A stretch of 64,000 nt of DNA from Sphingomonas gellani (GTDB taxonomy: Bacteria; Pseudomonadota; Alphaproteobacteria; Sphingomonadales; Sphingomonadaceae). How positions within the stretch are numbered: the stretch's first letter is position 1; each line of letters opens with the position of its first letter. Below the pieces are notes generated by a model. The model saw only the letters and a list, made by a program, of their open reading frames with translations, was not told where the DNA came from and ran no database searches. This document shows positions 36,924-44,929 of the stretch, piece after piece. The stretch lies in NCBI RefSeq assembly GCF_900110035.1, contig NZ_FOCF01000001.1:496001-560000 (forward strand), given 5' to 3'. The position numbers and the translations under genes are program-made.

Positions 36924-36955
36924 AAGGCCCGCTCCGAGGGTCGGAAACGGGCCTT
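36924..36955 (-). terminator. Rho-independent terminator after the terL N-terminal half
   Basis: On the minus strand AAGGCCCG (stem), a 16-base loop, CGGGCCTT and more T residues follow the truncated terL frame by about 20 bases. It belongs to the element side of the junction and would stop late transcription of the prophage from entering the satellite. Confidence 0.8.
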
Positions 36956-36975
36956 AAGTACTTGTTTCTACAGCG

Positions 36976-37947
36976 CTATTTAGCCGCCGCCTTGGCTATG
37001 TTGGTTTCTTTGGCGTAAAATACTGCCTTCGGCCCATCGGCATCCAGATCGGCCTCGGCCGCCTTGTCCTCCAGCCACTCCTGCGTGACGGAACGGCCCA
37101 TGTTCGGGTTGGTGACGTAGAAGTTGGCCCGGTCGAGGTGTTCGCCCTTGGCGACCATCTCTTCTGGGTACTCGTACAACACCGGCAGCTTGCGCTTGTC
37201 GATAACCTTGCCGTCGCGGATGTCGCGGAACAGGGCGAGCTTCGATTTGAACACGCCGGCCGGGGGCTTGTCCGACTGTGTGGTCAGATAGATCGTGTAC
37301 CCTTCGGGCCGCGACACCTGTCCGCCCGTCGCCTCCTTCAGCATGGAATCGGCGTTTGCCATCTCGCCGAACAGCCACAGTTCGTCCACCAACACCCGGC
37401 TGGCTTTCGTCCCTGCGACCGTCGCGCTGTCAGCCGCCAGCACCTTCAGCGTCGACTTCATCTCGCGGTGCGTGATGAGCTTCAGGTGATCCTGGTGGTG
37501 GAGAAGGTCCTTCAGTTCCTCATCTGCTTCGATCATGCCCACCGCGGGATCGAAGCTGTTGCCGGCGACCTCCTTGGTTGGAGCGAGGATCAGGTTGCGG
37601 TCATAGGCGCGAAAGCCGCACGCCAGTTCGGTGAGCATGATGCCGGCCGCCAGGGTCGACTTCGTGTTCTTCTTCGAGATGAGCAGCAGGTATTCCTTGA
37701 TGACCTGCTGCGCCGTCTCGGGATCGAACGCGCCGAACACTGCCGCGGCGAAGTCCAGCAGCCATTCGTCGCTCGCCTCACCGAACGTCGGCTGGCCGGG
37801 CAGGTCCACGATCCGCAGGGACGTGAACACCGCCATTTTCTGCTCGGCAGATGCCGGAAACAGCGGCCTGAAAGGGATCAGCGACCGGCGCTCGCGGATG
37901 CGACGTTTCCAGTCGAGGCATGCCGTCGACCAGGTGGGCTCCGGCAC
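36976..37947 (-). pseudogene. terL: Large terminase subunit, N-terminal (ATPase) half, split by insertion
   Basis: 323 codons; the first 310 are terminase and the rest (YAKETNIAKAAAK) begins in the attachment core and continues into element sequence. The ATPase is clear: a Walker-A-like loop in LISKKNTKSTLAAGIM, Walker B in SRVLVDELWLFGE, and the coupling segment YLTTQSDKPPAGVF. The frame joins exactly to the C-terminal half at 27222, giving 310 + 255 = 565 residues, a normal TerL length. It starts 4 bases after the small-terminase stop. Confidence 0.92.
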
Positions 37948-37951
37948 GCTC

Positions 37952-38512
37952 CTACTTTACCGCGGTGAGGTTGGGCGGACCGACCGGGCGGAACCGGCTG
38001 CCGCCCGCCACCTCGCGCGCCCGGTCCTGCGCGGCCGCCTTTTTGCCCTGCGGCGCCGATGCCTCGTTGATCGTCTTGAACGCGGTGGCCAATTCCTTCA
38101 GCGTCTTGGCCCGGCCGCCTAAACTGAGCGCTGCCAACATGCCGTCGCGGCGCTTGCTGTCACGATCGTCGGCCGTCTCGTTCTCGATCATGTCCTCCAA
38201 CTCGCCCTGATGCGTCGTGGTGGCGTCGAGTTCGTCCAGCATCCTAGCGACCAGCCCGCGCCCGCGCTCGGCGATGACAGCCGATTCCGGGACCGGCTGC
38301 GGCTCGGCGGGCGCGCGCGGTGCCGCGGCTTCCGAAGTTCGCACCGGTGGGAGCCTGCGAACCGCGCGAACCCAGCCCTGTGCCTTGGCGCGCTTCCGAA
38401 TAGCCGTGTCAGAAATACTGTACCGGTCAGCTATTTCCCGGACCGAAACGTCGCCGGCCAAGTATTCAAGCTCGATGCGGTCCCATTCCGCCTCGGTTTT
38501 CCGGTTGGCCAT
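37952..38512 (-). CDS. terS: Small terminase subunit
   Basis: 186 residues from the ATG at 38512, preceded by GGGAGGG. The N-terminal helix-turn-helix (VSVREIADRYSISDTAIRKRA) is the usual DNA-recognition domain of small terminases; a Glu/Asp-rich oligomerisation helix (HQGELEDMIENETADDRDSKRR) follows. It lies directly before terL and after the cos-like region, which it would recognise. Confidence 0.85.
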   Translation of the reverse strand: MANRKTEAEWDRIELEYLAGDVSVREIADRYSISDTAIRKRAKAQGWVRAVRRLPPVRTSEAAAPRAPAEPQPVPESAVIAERGRGLVARMLDELDATTTHQGELEDMIENETADDRDSKRRDGMLAALSLGGRAKTLKELATAFKTINEASAPQGKKAAAQDRAREVAGGSRFRPVGPPNLTAVK

Positions 38513-38532
38513 AAGCAAGGCCCTCCCGGCCG

Positions 38533-38634
38533 AAAGTTCGCACCTCCGACAATCGGGAGGAAAAAATCTCTGCGTGGCGGGCGGACCGGTGTAGAAGGCG
38601 GCGGGTCAGCGGACTTTCCGACACCCCCCCCCGG
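38533..38634 (+). other. Putative cos/packaging site of the prophage
   Basis: About 100 non-coding bases upstream of the small-terminase gene, also found in the satellite (34778-34880). It contains AAAGTTCGCACC, a 23-base identical core at 38555-38577, the partly palindromic GCGGACCGGTGTAG and a C9 tract. In HK97-like phages cos lies by the small terminase with an HNH gene nearby, as here. The exact nick position is not readable. Confidence 0.7.
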
Positions 38635-38736
38635 CGCGTGGGGTGGGAGAGGACCCGAAAGGCGGATTCACACACGTCCCTTGCCAACAGGGTCGGTGTA
38701 AATCATTCTGCGAAGGATCGCAGGGGGTGTCGCTCC

Positions 38737-39177
38737 GTGGCTACAGACAGCAACGATGATCGCTACCGGCGCTGGCTCTTAATTGCGCTAGCGATAATCA
38801 GCATGATGGTGCTGGCGGGGCTCTTCTGGGGCCTTTGGGTGAGCCGCTATGATTGCGTCGCCACCGATTTCGTCCTTTCCAACTGGAAAGTCGTTCTGGG
38901 CTTGCCGTTTATGAGCCTTGCATCCTTCATTATTGTGGCGCTGTTCCGCCAACCCTCCGATCCGATCGAGTTTGCCGGATTAGGCTTCTCAGTCAAAGGA
39001 TCGGCGGGCGAGGTCGTACTGTGGTGTCTATGCTTCCTGTCGATGGCGGGCGCGGTGAAACTGCTTGCCTCTCCAGACTACCATTACGCTGGCTGTTCCC
39101 GCGTTATCGAGGACGATCGCGCTGAGCCGATACCTGACCTCTTCTCCAATCAGGTAAGTCAGCCCCAAGCTGAGTAA
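38737..39177 (+). CDS. Membrane protein (probable moron gene)
   Basis: 146 residues from a GTG preceded by AGGGGG. Three hydrophobic segments are seen (LLIALAIISMMVLAGLFWGL, VVLGLPFMSLASFIIVALF, VVLWCLCFLSMAGAVKLLA). It runs opposite to the terminase and HNH genes that flank it, and its base composition is slightly lower in GC, which suggests later acquisition. Function unknown. Confidence 0.65.
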   Translation: MATDSNDDRYRRWLLIALAIISMMVLAGLFWGLWVSRYDCVATDFVLSNWKVVLGLPFMSLASFIIVALFRQPSDPIEFAGLGFSVKGSAGEVVLWCLCFLSMAGAVKLLASPDYHYAGCSRVIEDDRAEPIPDLFSNQVSQPQAE

Positions 39178-39179
39178 CT

Positions 39180-39539
39180 CTACGCAGATGCGCCGCGTTC
39201 GGCAGCCTGCTTCTTCCGGTCGTGGCAGGGCTTGCACAGGGTCTGAAGGTTGCGCTCGTCCCAGAAAAGCACCTCGTCACCGCGGTGCGGGCGCTTGTGG
39301 TCAGCGACCAGCTGTGACGTGTCGGCGGTCATGTAGCCGCATCCGGGCCACTGGCAGGTGAAGCGGTCACGGGTCAGGATGGCCATGCGCAAGGCACGCC
39401 AGCGGGTCGTGTTGTACCACTTGCGCCAGGGGGCGAAGAGCGTCCGCTGCTGGTCGACGGTACGCGCTGCCGGCTCCAGCGAGCCGAGGCGCGGTGAGAG
39501 CGACGACAGGTTGCTGCCGATCGCCTTCAGCTTACCCAC
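39180..39539 (-). CDS. HNH endonuclease beside the terminase genes
   Basis: 119 residues from a likely GTG at 39539. HNH motifs: CQWPGCGY, then VADHKRPHRGDEVLFWD (His pair), and NLQTLCKPCHDRKKQ. In HK97-type cos phages an HNH protein assists the terminase in cutting DNA at cos; the gene is 0.7 kb from the putative cos site, in the same direction as terS-terL. Confidence 0.88.
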   Translation of the reverse strand: MGKLKAIGSNLSSLSPRLGSLEPAARTVDQQRTLFAPWRKWYNTTRWRALRMAILTRDRFTCQWPGCGYMTADTSQLVADHKRPHRGDEVLFWDERNLQTLCKPCHDRKKQAAERGASA

Positions 39540-39667
39540 GGAACACCCGCCAAATCGCCCGTGCGATCCTCTCACCCTCAGCGATCAGCATGGAGGCACG
39601 GGCGGGGCCGTGGTGGTGGATCAAAATATTCTGCATACCGTTGATCACGACAACGGCAGGAGGTTGT

Positions 39668-39964
39668 ATGGAGATCATTCGACTACCGGAAGGCGAAGTC
39701 GCTTCTGAAACATGCGATTGCATCCAGATCCAGACGACAAGCGATGGCAGATTTGAGTTGGCCGGATCGGCTCTCATGAAGTGCGGCGACAGCGACGTCA
39801 CAGAGTCGGTTTCGATCACCGGTGGCCAGCCTTACGCAACTTATGAGGCTGCCGAGGCGGCCGGGCTCGCATGGGCGAACGAACTCTGTGTCGAGCAGGT
39901 CCACGTGGCCAGATCTCGCGGTGACGAGGAACTCCCCGACATCTATGACCGACCCGAGGAGTGA
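39668..39964 (+). CDS. Small hypothetical protein
   Basis: 98 residues from an ATG with a strong AGGAGG 5 bases upstream. Acidic, no membrane segment. The pattern ATYEAAEAAGLAWANELCVEQVHVAR resembles small DUF-type proteins with a single alpha/beta fold. It converges on the NusG-like gene. Confidence 0.6.
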   Translation: MEIIRLPEGEVASETCDCIQIQTTSDGRFELAGSALMKCGDSDVTESVSITGGQPYATYEAAEAAGLAWANELCVEQVHVARSRGDEELPDIYDRPEE

Positions 39965-39970
39965 GCCATG

Positions 39971-40066
39971 CCGTTCCTCAGGCAAGGAACGGGCTAGCCG
40001 CTAATCTGGCTCACCGTAGTAGATTTGAGGATGCCTTCGGACACCGCCCGGAGCGCACCGCTCCGG
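39971..40066. terminator. Two hairpins between convergent genes
   Basis: CCGTTCCT/AGGAACGG (39971-39992) and CCGGAGCG/CGCTCCGG (40048-40066) are perfect 8-bp stems in the 179-base space between convergent genes. No other feature is seen there. Confidence 0.5.
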
Positions 40067-40143
40067 TGGTTGGTAGTGGGGAGTGCAAGGCGCCTACGTC
40101 CCAGATCATCTAGCCCCGATGCCGCTATGGCGGCGGTGCCCTC

Positions 40144-40851
40144 TCAGGCTGCCACGCTATCTACATCATGGGGCGACAATCGCCAAGCCTCGATCTTCAT
40201 CGCGAGCGCGCCACCGAAGCTGACCAGCGCGCAGTTGCCGTAGCCCTCCACCACCGTGCCCACCAGCCCGGCGAGGGAGGGCATCTGGGTCACGTCGACC
40301 TGATCGCCAGCGCTGAGCGTCCGCACCTCCTTGCGCAATGCCATGCGCCGCTCATGCTCCGCCTGCCGGATCGCCCGGCGGCGCGCTTCCTCGCTCTTAA
40401 TTGCGGCGATCCGCACCGCATCTGCCTCGGCCCGGCTCTCCGCATCACGGCGCTGGCGGAGCAGCTCGGCGGCGGCGGCTTCCTCGTTGCGCAAACCCTG
40501 CACCTCGGCCGACCCGACTTCCGGAATGCGGCCGGCGTGGCGGAAAATGGAGAACGGTGGGTGCAGGCTGGCAGGATCGGCGAGCATATCGGCCAGCGCT
40601 GGCAGGTGCCGCGCCCTGGCGAACACGAAGGTCGGCAGGATCGCCGCGGCAATCTCCACCGTTGGCTTGCGCCCGTCGATCAGCCGACAGCGCCCCGGCT
40701 TGTCCCGCTTGAACGTCTTGCGCGGCGTCCACGCCTCCAGCCCTGCCGCGATCAGGAAATCGGCCAGCGCCAGTGTCCGTCCGCCTGAGGTCCGCAGGAT
40801 GCACCACCGGTTCGTCGCCTGGTCAGCAATGCCGCCGCTAGCCCGCCCCAT
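40144..40851 (-). CDS. NusG-like transcription elongation protein
   Basis: 235 residues from the ATG at 40851 (GGGAG upstream). The N-terminal NGN-like domain starts NRWCILRTSGGRTLALADFL and includes EAWTPRKTFKR and AAILPTFVFAR. A central Ala/Glu/Arg coiled coil follows, and the C-terminus is KOW-like (LSAGDQVDVTQMPSLAGLVG, then VVEGYGNCALVSF). Specialised NusG paralogues act as operon-specific antiterminators (RfaH type); a role in late-gene expression of the phage is inferred. Confidence 0.75.
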   Translation of the reverse strand: MGRASGGIADQATNRWCILRTSGGRTLALADFLIAAGLEAWTPRKTFKRDKPGRCRLIDGRKPTVEIAAAILPTFVFARARHLPALADMLADPASLHPPFSIFRHAGRIPEVGSAEVQGLRNEEAAAAELLRQRRDAESRAEADAVRIAAIKSEEARRRAIRQAEHERRMALRKEVRTLSAGDQVDVTQMPSLAGLVGTVVEGYGNCALVSFGGALAMKIEAWRLSPHDVDSVAA

Positions 40852-41004
40852 TATCAACTCCCGCTCACCTGATCGTATATAGAACACTTGTGGAACATGA
40901 TTACCCAGGGACGCTGCCCGACCGGGTACATCGGTTGACCGCAGCAGGTTTCTTGCTGGGGTGATCGGTAGCCGCAGAGACACGCGAACTCGCGCTTGAG
41001 CATA

Positions 41005-41679
41005 TCATGCGGCATCCGAGTGCGGAGCCGCAGCGGCAGCGCGCATCGCCTCACCCTTGCGCCGCTCTTCCTCAGGGTCGATCCCGAACAAGCGCTTGTA
41101 ATCCTCCGCGGTCGGCGCGCGGCAGGGCCGGTCGGGATCGGCGTTGGTCGGCACTTGCGCTGGTGCATGCGGCGACGACGTAGCGGCGCGGTTGTTGGCG
41201 TAGCGTCCAACGCTGAACCGCTTGCAGATTTCGTCCAGCTCGGCCGCATTCGGACGCTCGCTGCCAGGCGCGGGCAGGGCTTCGGGCCGATTGTCGGCAC
41301 CTTGCCAGACGCGCGCGACATGCAAGTCGTTGGCGCGCAGCCGTTGCACCTCGGCCATGATCGCCGGCACGACCTTGGAATGGTGGTCGGCCGACTTCAT
41401 GGCCACAGCGGCCCCCTTTCGCAGGAGGTCGGCCGGCACGTCCGCCAGCACGATCGTGGCGGCTTCCAGCCATGCGTCCTGCGTGTCCACGTCCATGCCG
41501 ACCGGTGCGACAAGATTGAGGCACGGTGTCAGGATCGAGATGAACTCGGCGTCATCAGCCCGCCTGGCGACGTTGGAGCCAGCGTTGGCCAGCGTCGACC
41601 GTGCGTCCCATACCGCTTGCCGAATGACCGCGCCCGTTTCCTCCCATGCCGTCGGCTCGTGTCCCAGTGCGTCGTCCAT
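41005..41679 (-). CDS. Hypothetical protein downstream of the replication gene
   Basis: 224 residues from the ATG at 41679, overlapping the 3' end of the replication-type gene by 125 bases in another frame. The first half is helical (AEFISILTPCLNLVAPVG, ADVPADLLRKGAAVAMKSADH); the end is charged (YKRLFGIDPEEERRKGEAMR). Position suggests a helicase-loader or replication accessory role; no motif confirms it. Confidence 0.6.
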   Translation of the reverse strand: MDDALGHEPTAWEETGAVIRQAVWDARSTLANAGSNVARRADDAEFISILTPCLNLVAPVGMDVDTQDAWLEAATIVLADVPADLLRKGAAVAMKSADHHSKVVPAIMAEVQRLRANDLHVARVWQGADNRPEALPAPGSERPNAAELDEICKRFSVGRYANNRAATSSPHAPAQVPTNADPDRPCRAPTAEDYKRLFGIDPEEERRKGEAMRAAAAAPHSDAA

Positions 41680-42304
41680 CTCGATTGTCCTGTTCGATGA
41701 TCCAGTTTGCCCATGCTCGTTGCCAGTCACGCTTGCGGCCGACCCGGTCATCCGCGTTTGCGGCCCAGTTGCGGAAGCTCTCCAGCGCGGCGCGGCCCCA
41801 TTCCCGTCCGCGGCGATCGACGATCTCCCGCGCCACGGTGCCGTCGGCGAAGCGAATTGGCTTCCAGTCATCAGGCATGCGGGTAGGCTGGGCCTTGGGG
41901 TCGGCTTGGCGCGTGCGCCTCGTAGGAGGCGAAGCCTCCGGAGAGGTGATGGTTCTTGACGGTTTGTCCGAAGCGGCTTCGGGGGTCGGCGTCGTTCCCT
42001 TCGGGGGTGAAGCGGCTTCGCCCCGCAGCGGCTTCGGGGGTGAAGCCGCTGCGGGGGTGGGGTGGATGATGTAGCGGCAGCCCCGGCCGGGGACCTCCTG
42101 CCGGCTCATTTGCCCCGCCGCGACCAGGGACTTGATCGCCGCCTGAACGGTCCTGTCACTCTTGCTGCACTTGGCTGCTAAGGTGGCCATGGAGGGCCAG
42201 CACAGCCCCTCGTCGTTGGCACAGTCCGCCAGCGCGAGAAGCACGATCTTCTCGCTGTCGGGCAGGGCGATGCTCCACACCGCCGTCATGATGCGGACGC
42301 TCAT
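41555..42304 (-). CDS. Phage replication protein with N-terminal winged helix
   Basis: 249 residues. The N-terminal helix-turn-helix (SEKIVLLALADCANDEGLCW, SMATLAAKCSKSDRTVQAAI, then LVAAGQMSRQ) is the type seen in phage O-like and DnaD-like initiators. A Pro/Ser-rich linker with repeated A-A-S-P-P-K units follows, encoded by GGCTTCGGGGGT-like DNA repeats that could act as origin iterons, then a basic C-terminal domain. Likely replication initiator. Confidence 0.7.
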   Translation of the reverse strand: MSVRIMTAVWSIALPDSEKIVLLALADCANDEGLCWPSMATLAAKCSKSDRTVQAAIKSLVAAGQMSRQEVPGRGCRYIIHPTPAAASPPKPLRGEAASPPKGTTPTPEAASDKPSRTITSPEASPPTRRTRQADPKAQPTRMPDDWKPIRFADGTVAREIVDRRGREWGRAALESFRNWAANADDRVGRKRDWQRAWANWIIEQDNRDGRRTGTRADGMGGNGRGHSASGMGRTVDAGQRWLQRRQAG

Positions 42305-42417
42305 GATCGTGCCGTGCCCGGAAGAAGGTGCCGGCTTTCACAGAGACCTTTCTCGCCGATCGTCTTAGTAGGCGAGGGCGGACTTTGCTTCTGCTCGAAT
42401 GGAAAAGGATGTCTCGG

Positions 42418-42630
42418 ATGCCGAACTACGCTGCCCGCTTCAATCAGCAGTACCTGCTCAGCATCGGCAAGGTAGTTGCTACGATCGTTGCCGCGATCGG
42501 TGATGACCAGCCGGAGGTAACGGCTGCAATGGAAGAGGCTCTTGGCGACCTCCTTGAAACTGCTCAGCAGTTTCCAACCGGAAATCCTGCAATCGAGGTG
42601 CAAGCGCTGCGGAGTTGTGCGGGATTGTAG
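42418..42630 (+). CDS. Small hypothetical protein
   Basis: 70 residues from the ATG at 42418, which has AAAAGGA at good distance. Helical and acidic (ATIVAAIGDDQPEVTAAMEEALGDLL). Runs opposite to its neighbours. Unknown function. Confidence 0.5.
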   Translation: MPNYAARFNQQYLLSIGKVVATIVAAIGDDQPEVTAAMEEALGDLLETAQQFPTGNPAIEVQALRSCAGL

Positions 42631-42638
42631 AGGTCTGC

Positions 42639-42830
42639 TCACACGCGCCCCCAAGGCCCGCACAGGCCTGTCAAAGTGGCGTCGTGGTCACGGACGATCC
42701 AGCGACCGACGTAATAGCCGGGGCGGGCGGTCGCGATAACGCGATCAGAGGTGGCGCGGTCCTTTGCCTCGCGCCCGGTCGCGCCGACGCTCCCGATGCG
42801 GATGACGTGGTGGATGCGCTCGCCGCTCAT
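42639..42830 (-). CDS. Small hypothetical protein coupled to the methyltransferase
   Basis: 63 residues from the ATG overlapping the methyltransferase stop (ATGA). Basic (REAKDRATSDRVIATARPGYY). Unknown function. Confidence 0.55.
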   Translation of the reverse strand: MSGERIHHVIRIGSVGATGREAKDRATSDRVIATARPGYYVGRWIVRDHDATLTGLCGPWGRV

Positions 42831-44185
42831 GCTGCGATGCTCCCGGGCGCGGACAGCGCGTCCACCGCCGCGATCCGCTCGCCGATCCACCGCATGACAG
42901 GAACGGCCATGGAGTTGCCCAGAGCCTTGTAGCGGGGTCCGTCAGCCATCGGCTTTCCTCGATGCGGGGCCAGCGTGTAGTCGTCGGGGAAACCTTGGAG
43001 GCGCTCGCACTCGCGGGGAGTGAGGCGGCGGACGGCAGAGCCGAGGCGTATACCCTGCTGGATGTTGCTGCTGTCGTTCGGAATCTGTGCGTTCAGCGTA
43101 GGATAGATGTCGCGTTCCCATGCGAAGCTGTTCGCTTGTTCACTGGCCGTGAACGCCACGGCCGGCGGGTGCATCCCGCGCGCGAGCGGATGGCATGGGT
43201 CGCCCGACTTGGGGTTGCTATAGTTCGCCGCGCTGGTGATCTGCGTCGTGTCGAACGGCACCGGCACCAACGGCGTACCACGCCCCGTGCCATCTTCGCT
43301 GGCGTCAAAGCCTTCGCCGCGCAGCGCGTGGGCGACAAGCATTGTACCGGCCGTCTCCGCCGACATGCCCGGATAGCGATTGCCGCCAGTCACGTTCCCG
43401 CCAGCCGCGAGAGTAGCAGCTTGCTCAGCGACGAAGGTTTCGCAGTCGAGGTCGTAGCGGCCACCTGAATGGGCGGCGACGGCGGTAGCTACATCGGTGG
43501 GATGACAGTTTGCTCCACCGCCGAATGCCTGGTCGGGGGGCCTCCCGTTGGCCGTCCGTCCGGCACCGCTGCTCGACTCTCCAGGGCCGAATGGAGCGCG
43601 GTCGGCAACTCCCTCCCGCGCTTCTCGGCGCGGCGCAGAATGCCCCGACAGGCTGTGGCGCTCAAAAAGTACCGCAGCGGCACGTCGCCAGTCTCCAAGA
43701 TATCCGACAACGAACACGCGACGGCGCCGCTGTGGAACTCCAAAGAACTGAGCGTCCAGAACTCGGTAGGCGAACCCATACCCGAGTTGCCCCAGCCCTC
43801 CGAGGATGGCGCCAAATGCCCGTCCTCCGTTGATGGACAGGACGCCGGGGACGTTCTCCCACACCAGCCAGCGGGGCCGTGTGCGATCAGCAAGCCGGAG
43901 AAACTCAAGGCTGAGGTTGCCACGGTCGCCATCCAGTCCCGCTCGCAGGCCGGCGACGCTGAAGTCCTGGCAGGGGGTGCCTCCGACAAGAAGGTCAATT
44001 GGCCCATATTCGTCGCCCTGGATGGTGGTGAAGTCGCCGTGCAGCGGCGTGTCCGGATAGTGGTGCGCGAGGATCGCGCGCGGCGCGGCTTCGATCTCGC
44101 TGTACGCCGAAGCCTCCCAGCCGAGCGGCTTCCACGCTACCGTGCTGGCGCTGATGCCTGCGCAGACGTCAAGATAGCGCATCAC
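42827..44185 (-). CDS. DNA cytosine-5 methyltransferase
   Basis: 452 residues. C5-methyltransferase motifs are in order: I (YLDVCAGISASTVAW), IV with the catalytic Cys (GTPCQDFSVAG), VI (ENVPG), VIII (QRRRRVFVVG), IX (LTPRECERLQGFPDDY) and X (GNSMAVPV). The variable target-recognition part is about residues 190-370. No partner nuclease is visible, so it is probably an orphan enzyme protecting phage DNA from host restriction. Stop overlaps the next ATG. Confidence 0.93.
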   Translation of the reverse strand: MMRYLDVCAGISASTVAWKPLGWEASAYSEIEAAPRAILAHHYPDTPLHGDFTTIQGDEYGPIDLLVGGTPCQDFSVAGLRAGLDGDRGNLSLEFLRLADRTRPRWLVWENVPGVLSINGGRAFGAILGGLGQLGYGFAYRVLDAQFFGVPQRRRRVFVVGYLGDWRRAAAVLFERHSLSGHSAPRREAREGVADRAPFGPGESSSGAGRTANGRPPDQAFGGGANCHPTDVATAVAAHSGGRYDLDCETFVAEQAATLAAGGNVTGGNRYPGMSAETAGTMLVAHALRGEGFDASEDGTGRGTPLVPVPFDTTQITSAANYSNPKSGDPCHPLARGMHPPAVAFTASEQANSFAWERDIYPTLNAQIPNDSSNIQQGIRLGSAVRRLTPRECERLQGFPDDYTLAPHRGKPMADGPRYKALGNSMAVPVMRWIGERIAAVDALSAPGSIAA

Positions 44186-44475
44186 GCCACCACCCCCGCC
44201 GCTTCGCGCAGCTTGCGGGCGTGTTCAGCCAGGGCGGCAGAGCGCGCGTTCAGCAGCTTGGCCGTGAAGACCAGATCGGTGCCGTCGATCGGGCTACGGC
44301 CATCCGTCTTGTACCGAAGCCCGCGGGAGGATATGCCGATGGCGTCGGCCACTTCCTTTTGACCGCCCTTGCCGAGTAGTTCGGCAGCGCGCTCCAGTCC
44401 GACCATCCGCACGACCGGGCTTGCCAGCGTGGCACGTTGTTCCTCGTTTGAGGAACCGGTGACAGGTCCTTGCAT
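44182..44475 (-). CDS. Small helix-turn-helix-like protein
   Basis: 97 residues from the ATG at 44475. ERAAELLGKGGQKEVADAIGISSRGLRYKTDG is helix-turn-helix-like (residues about 27-60). The stop overlaps the methyltransferase start, so they are coupled. Confidence 0.6.
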   Translation of the reverse strand: MQGPVTGSSNEEQRATLASPVVRMVGLERAAELLGKGGQKEVADAIGISSRGLRYKTDGRSPIDGTDLVFTAKLLNARSAALAEHARKLREAAGVVA

Positions 44476-44732
44476 CACATGCGCTCCCGATGTTCGCAGC
44501 CGCGCGCCGCGCCGCAGAGGAAGCACGGGGCCGAGGGCGGTGCCGCGGCGATGCGGGTCGCGATCTCATGCTGGAGTTCGTTGGCCGACTTCGGCTGCCG
44601 GACGATCTCGTCGGAGATGCGGAAGCCGTTCTGGTTCAACCACGCCTTCGCGGCCGACCGGCTCTTGCCCAGCATCGCGGCGACGTCGTTCACGCGGCGG
44701 CCGACGAGTTCGGAGGTTTCGGGCCGGCTCAC
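44475..44732 (-). CDS. Small protein with DNA-binding-like and Cys segments
   Basis: 85 residues from the GTG overlapping the previous stop. GRRVNDVAAMLGKSRSAAKAWLNQ looks like a helix-turn-helix (residues about 10-33). The C-terminus has CFLCGAARGCEH, a possible zinc site. Part of a tightly packed regulatory operon. Confidence 0.6.
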   Translation of the reverse strand: MSRPETSELVGRRVNDVAAMLGKSRSAAKAWLNQNGFRISDEIVRQPKSANELQHEIATRIAAAPPSAPCFLCGAARGCEHRERM

Positions 44733-44929
44733 CGCCGCTTCTCCCACTTGGCCCGACATTCCGTGCAGCGGAGCATCCCGCCACAGGTCAGCACGGGCAT
44801 GTCCTCTTCCAGACATGCGTTGCAGGTGCCGATGACCGGATCGGGACGCACCGCCGCGCGTGCGGCAGCGATGGTGCGATCCGCCGCAGCGGCGGCGAAG
44901 TCGTTCGCCTGGTCTACAGGATCAGCCAC
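44729..44929 (-). CDS. Small zinc-finger protein
   Basis: 66 residues from a GTG that shares a base with the previous TAG. Two Cys pairs (CNACLEED and CTECRAKW) with C-G-G between resemble short DksA/TraR-like or treble-clef knuckles. Function unknown. Confidence 0.6.
   Translation of the reverse strand: MADPVDQANDFAAAAADRTIAAARAAVRPDPVIGTCNACLEEDMPVLTCGGMLRCTECRAKWEKRR

Larger units (their letters stand above)
27215..37017. mobile_element. Capsid-encoding phage satellite inserted in terL
   Basis: About 9.8 kb bounded by the 8-bp direct repeat TTGGCGTA (27215-27222 and 37010-37017). Gene content: tyrosine integrase at the left end, AlpA-like and PC4-like regulators at the right end, helix-turn-helix protein, Bro-N antirepressor, one HK97-fold capsid protein, an S24/S26-type peptidase-like protein, and a DprA-like plus phosphoribosyltransferase pair. 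It also carries a copy of the prophage's putative cos region. The overall plan resembles phage-inducible chromosomal islands; having a capsid gene but no portal or tail genes recalls capsid-forming satellites, in reduced form. Satellite status is inference. Confidence 0.85.

Noticed and set aside
34778..38634. The cos-like duplication as an insertion-sequence end or transposon repeat
   Set aside because: The copies are about 100 bp, direct, lack terminal inverted repeats and target duplications, and sit beside packaging genes.
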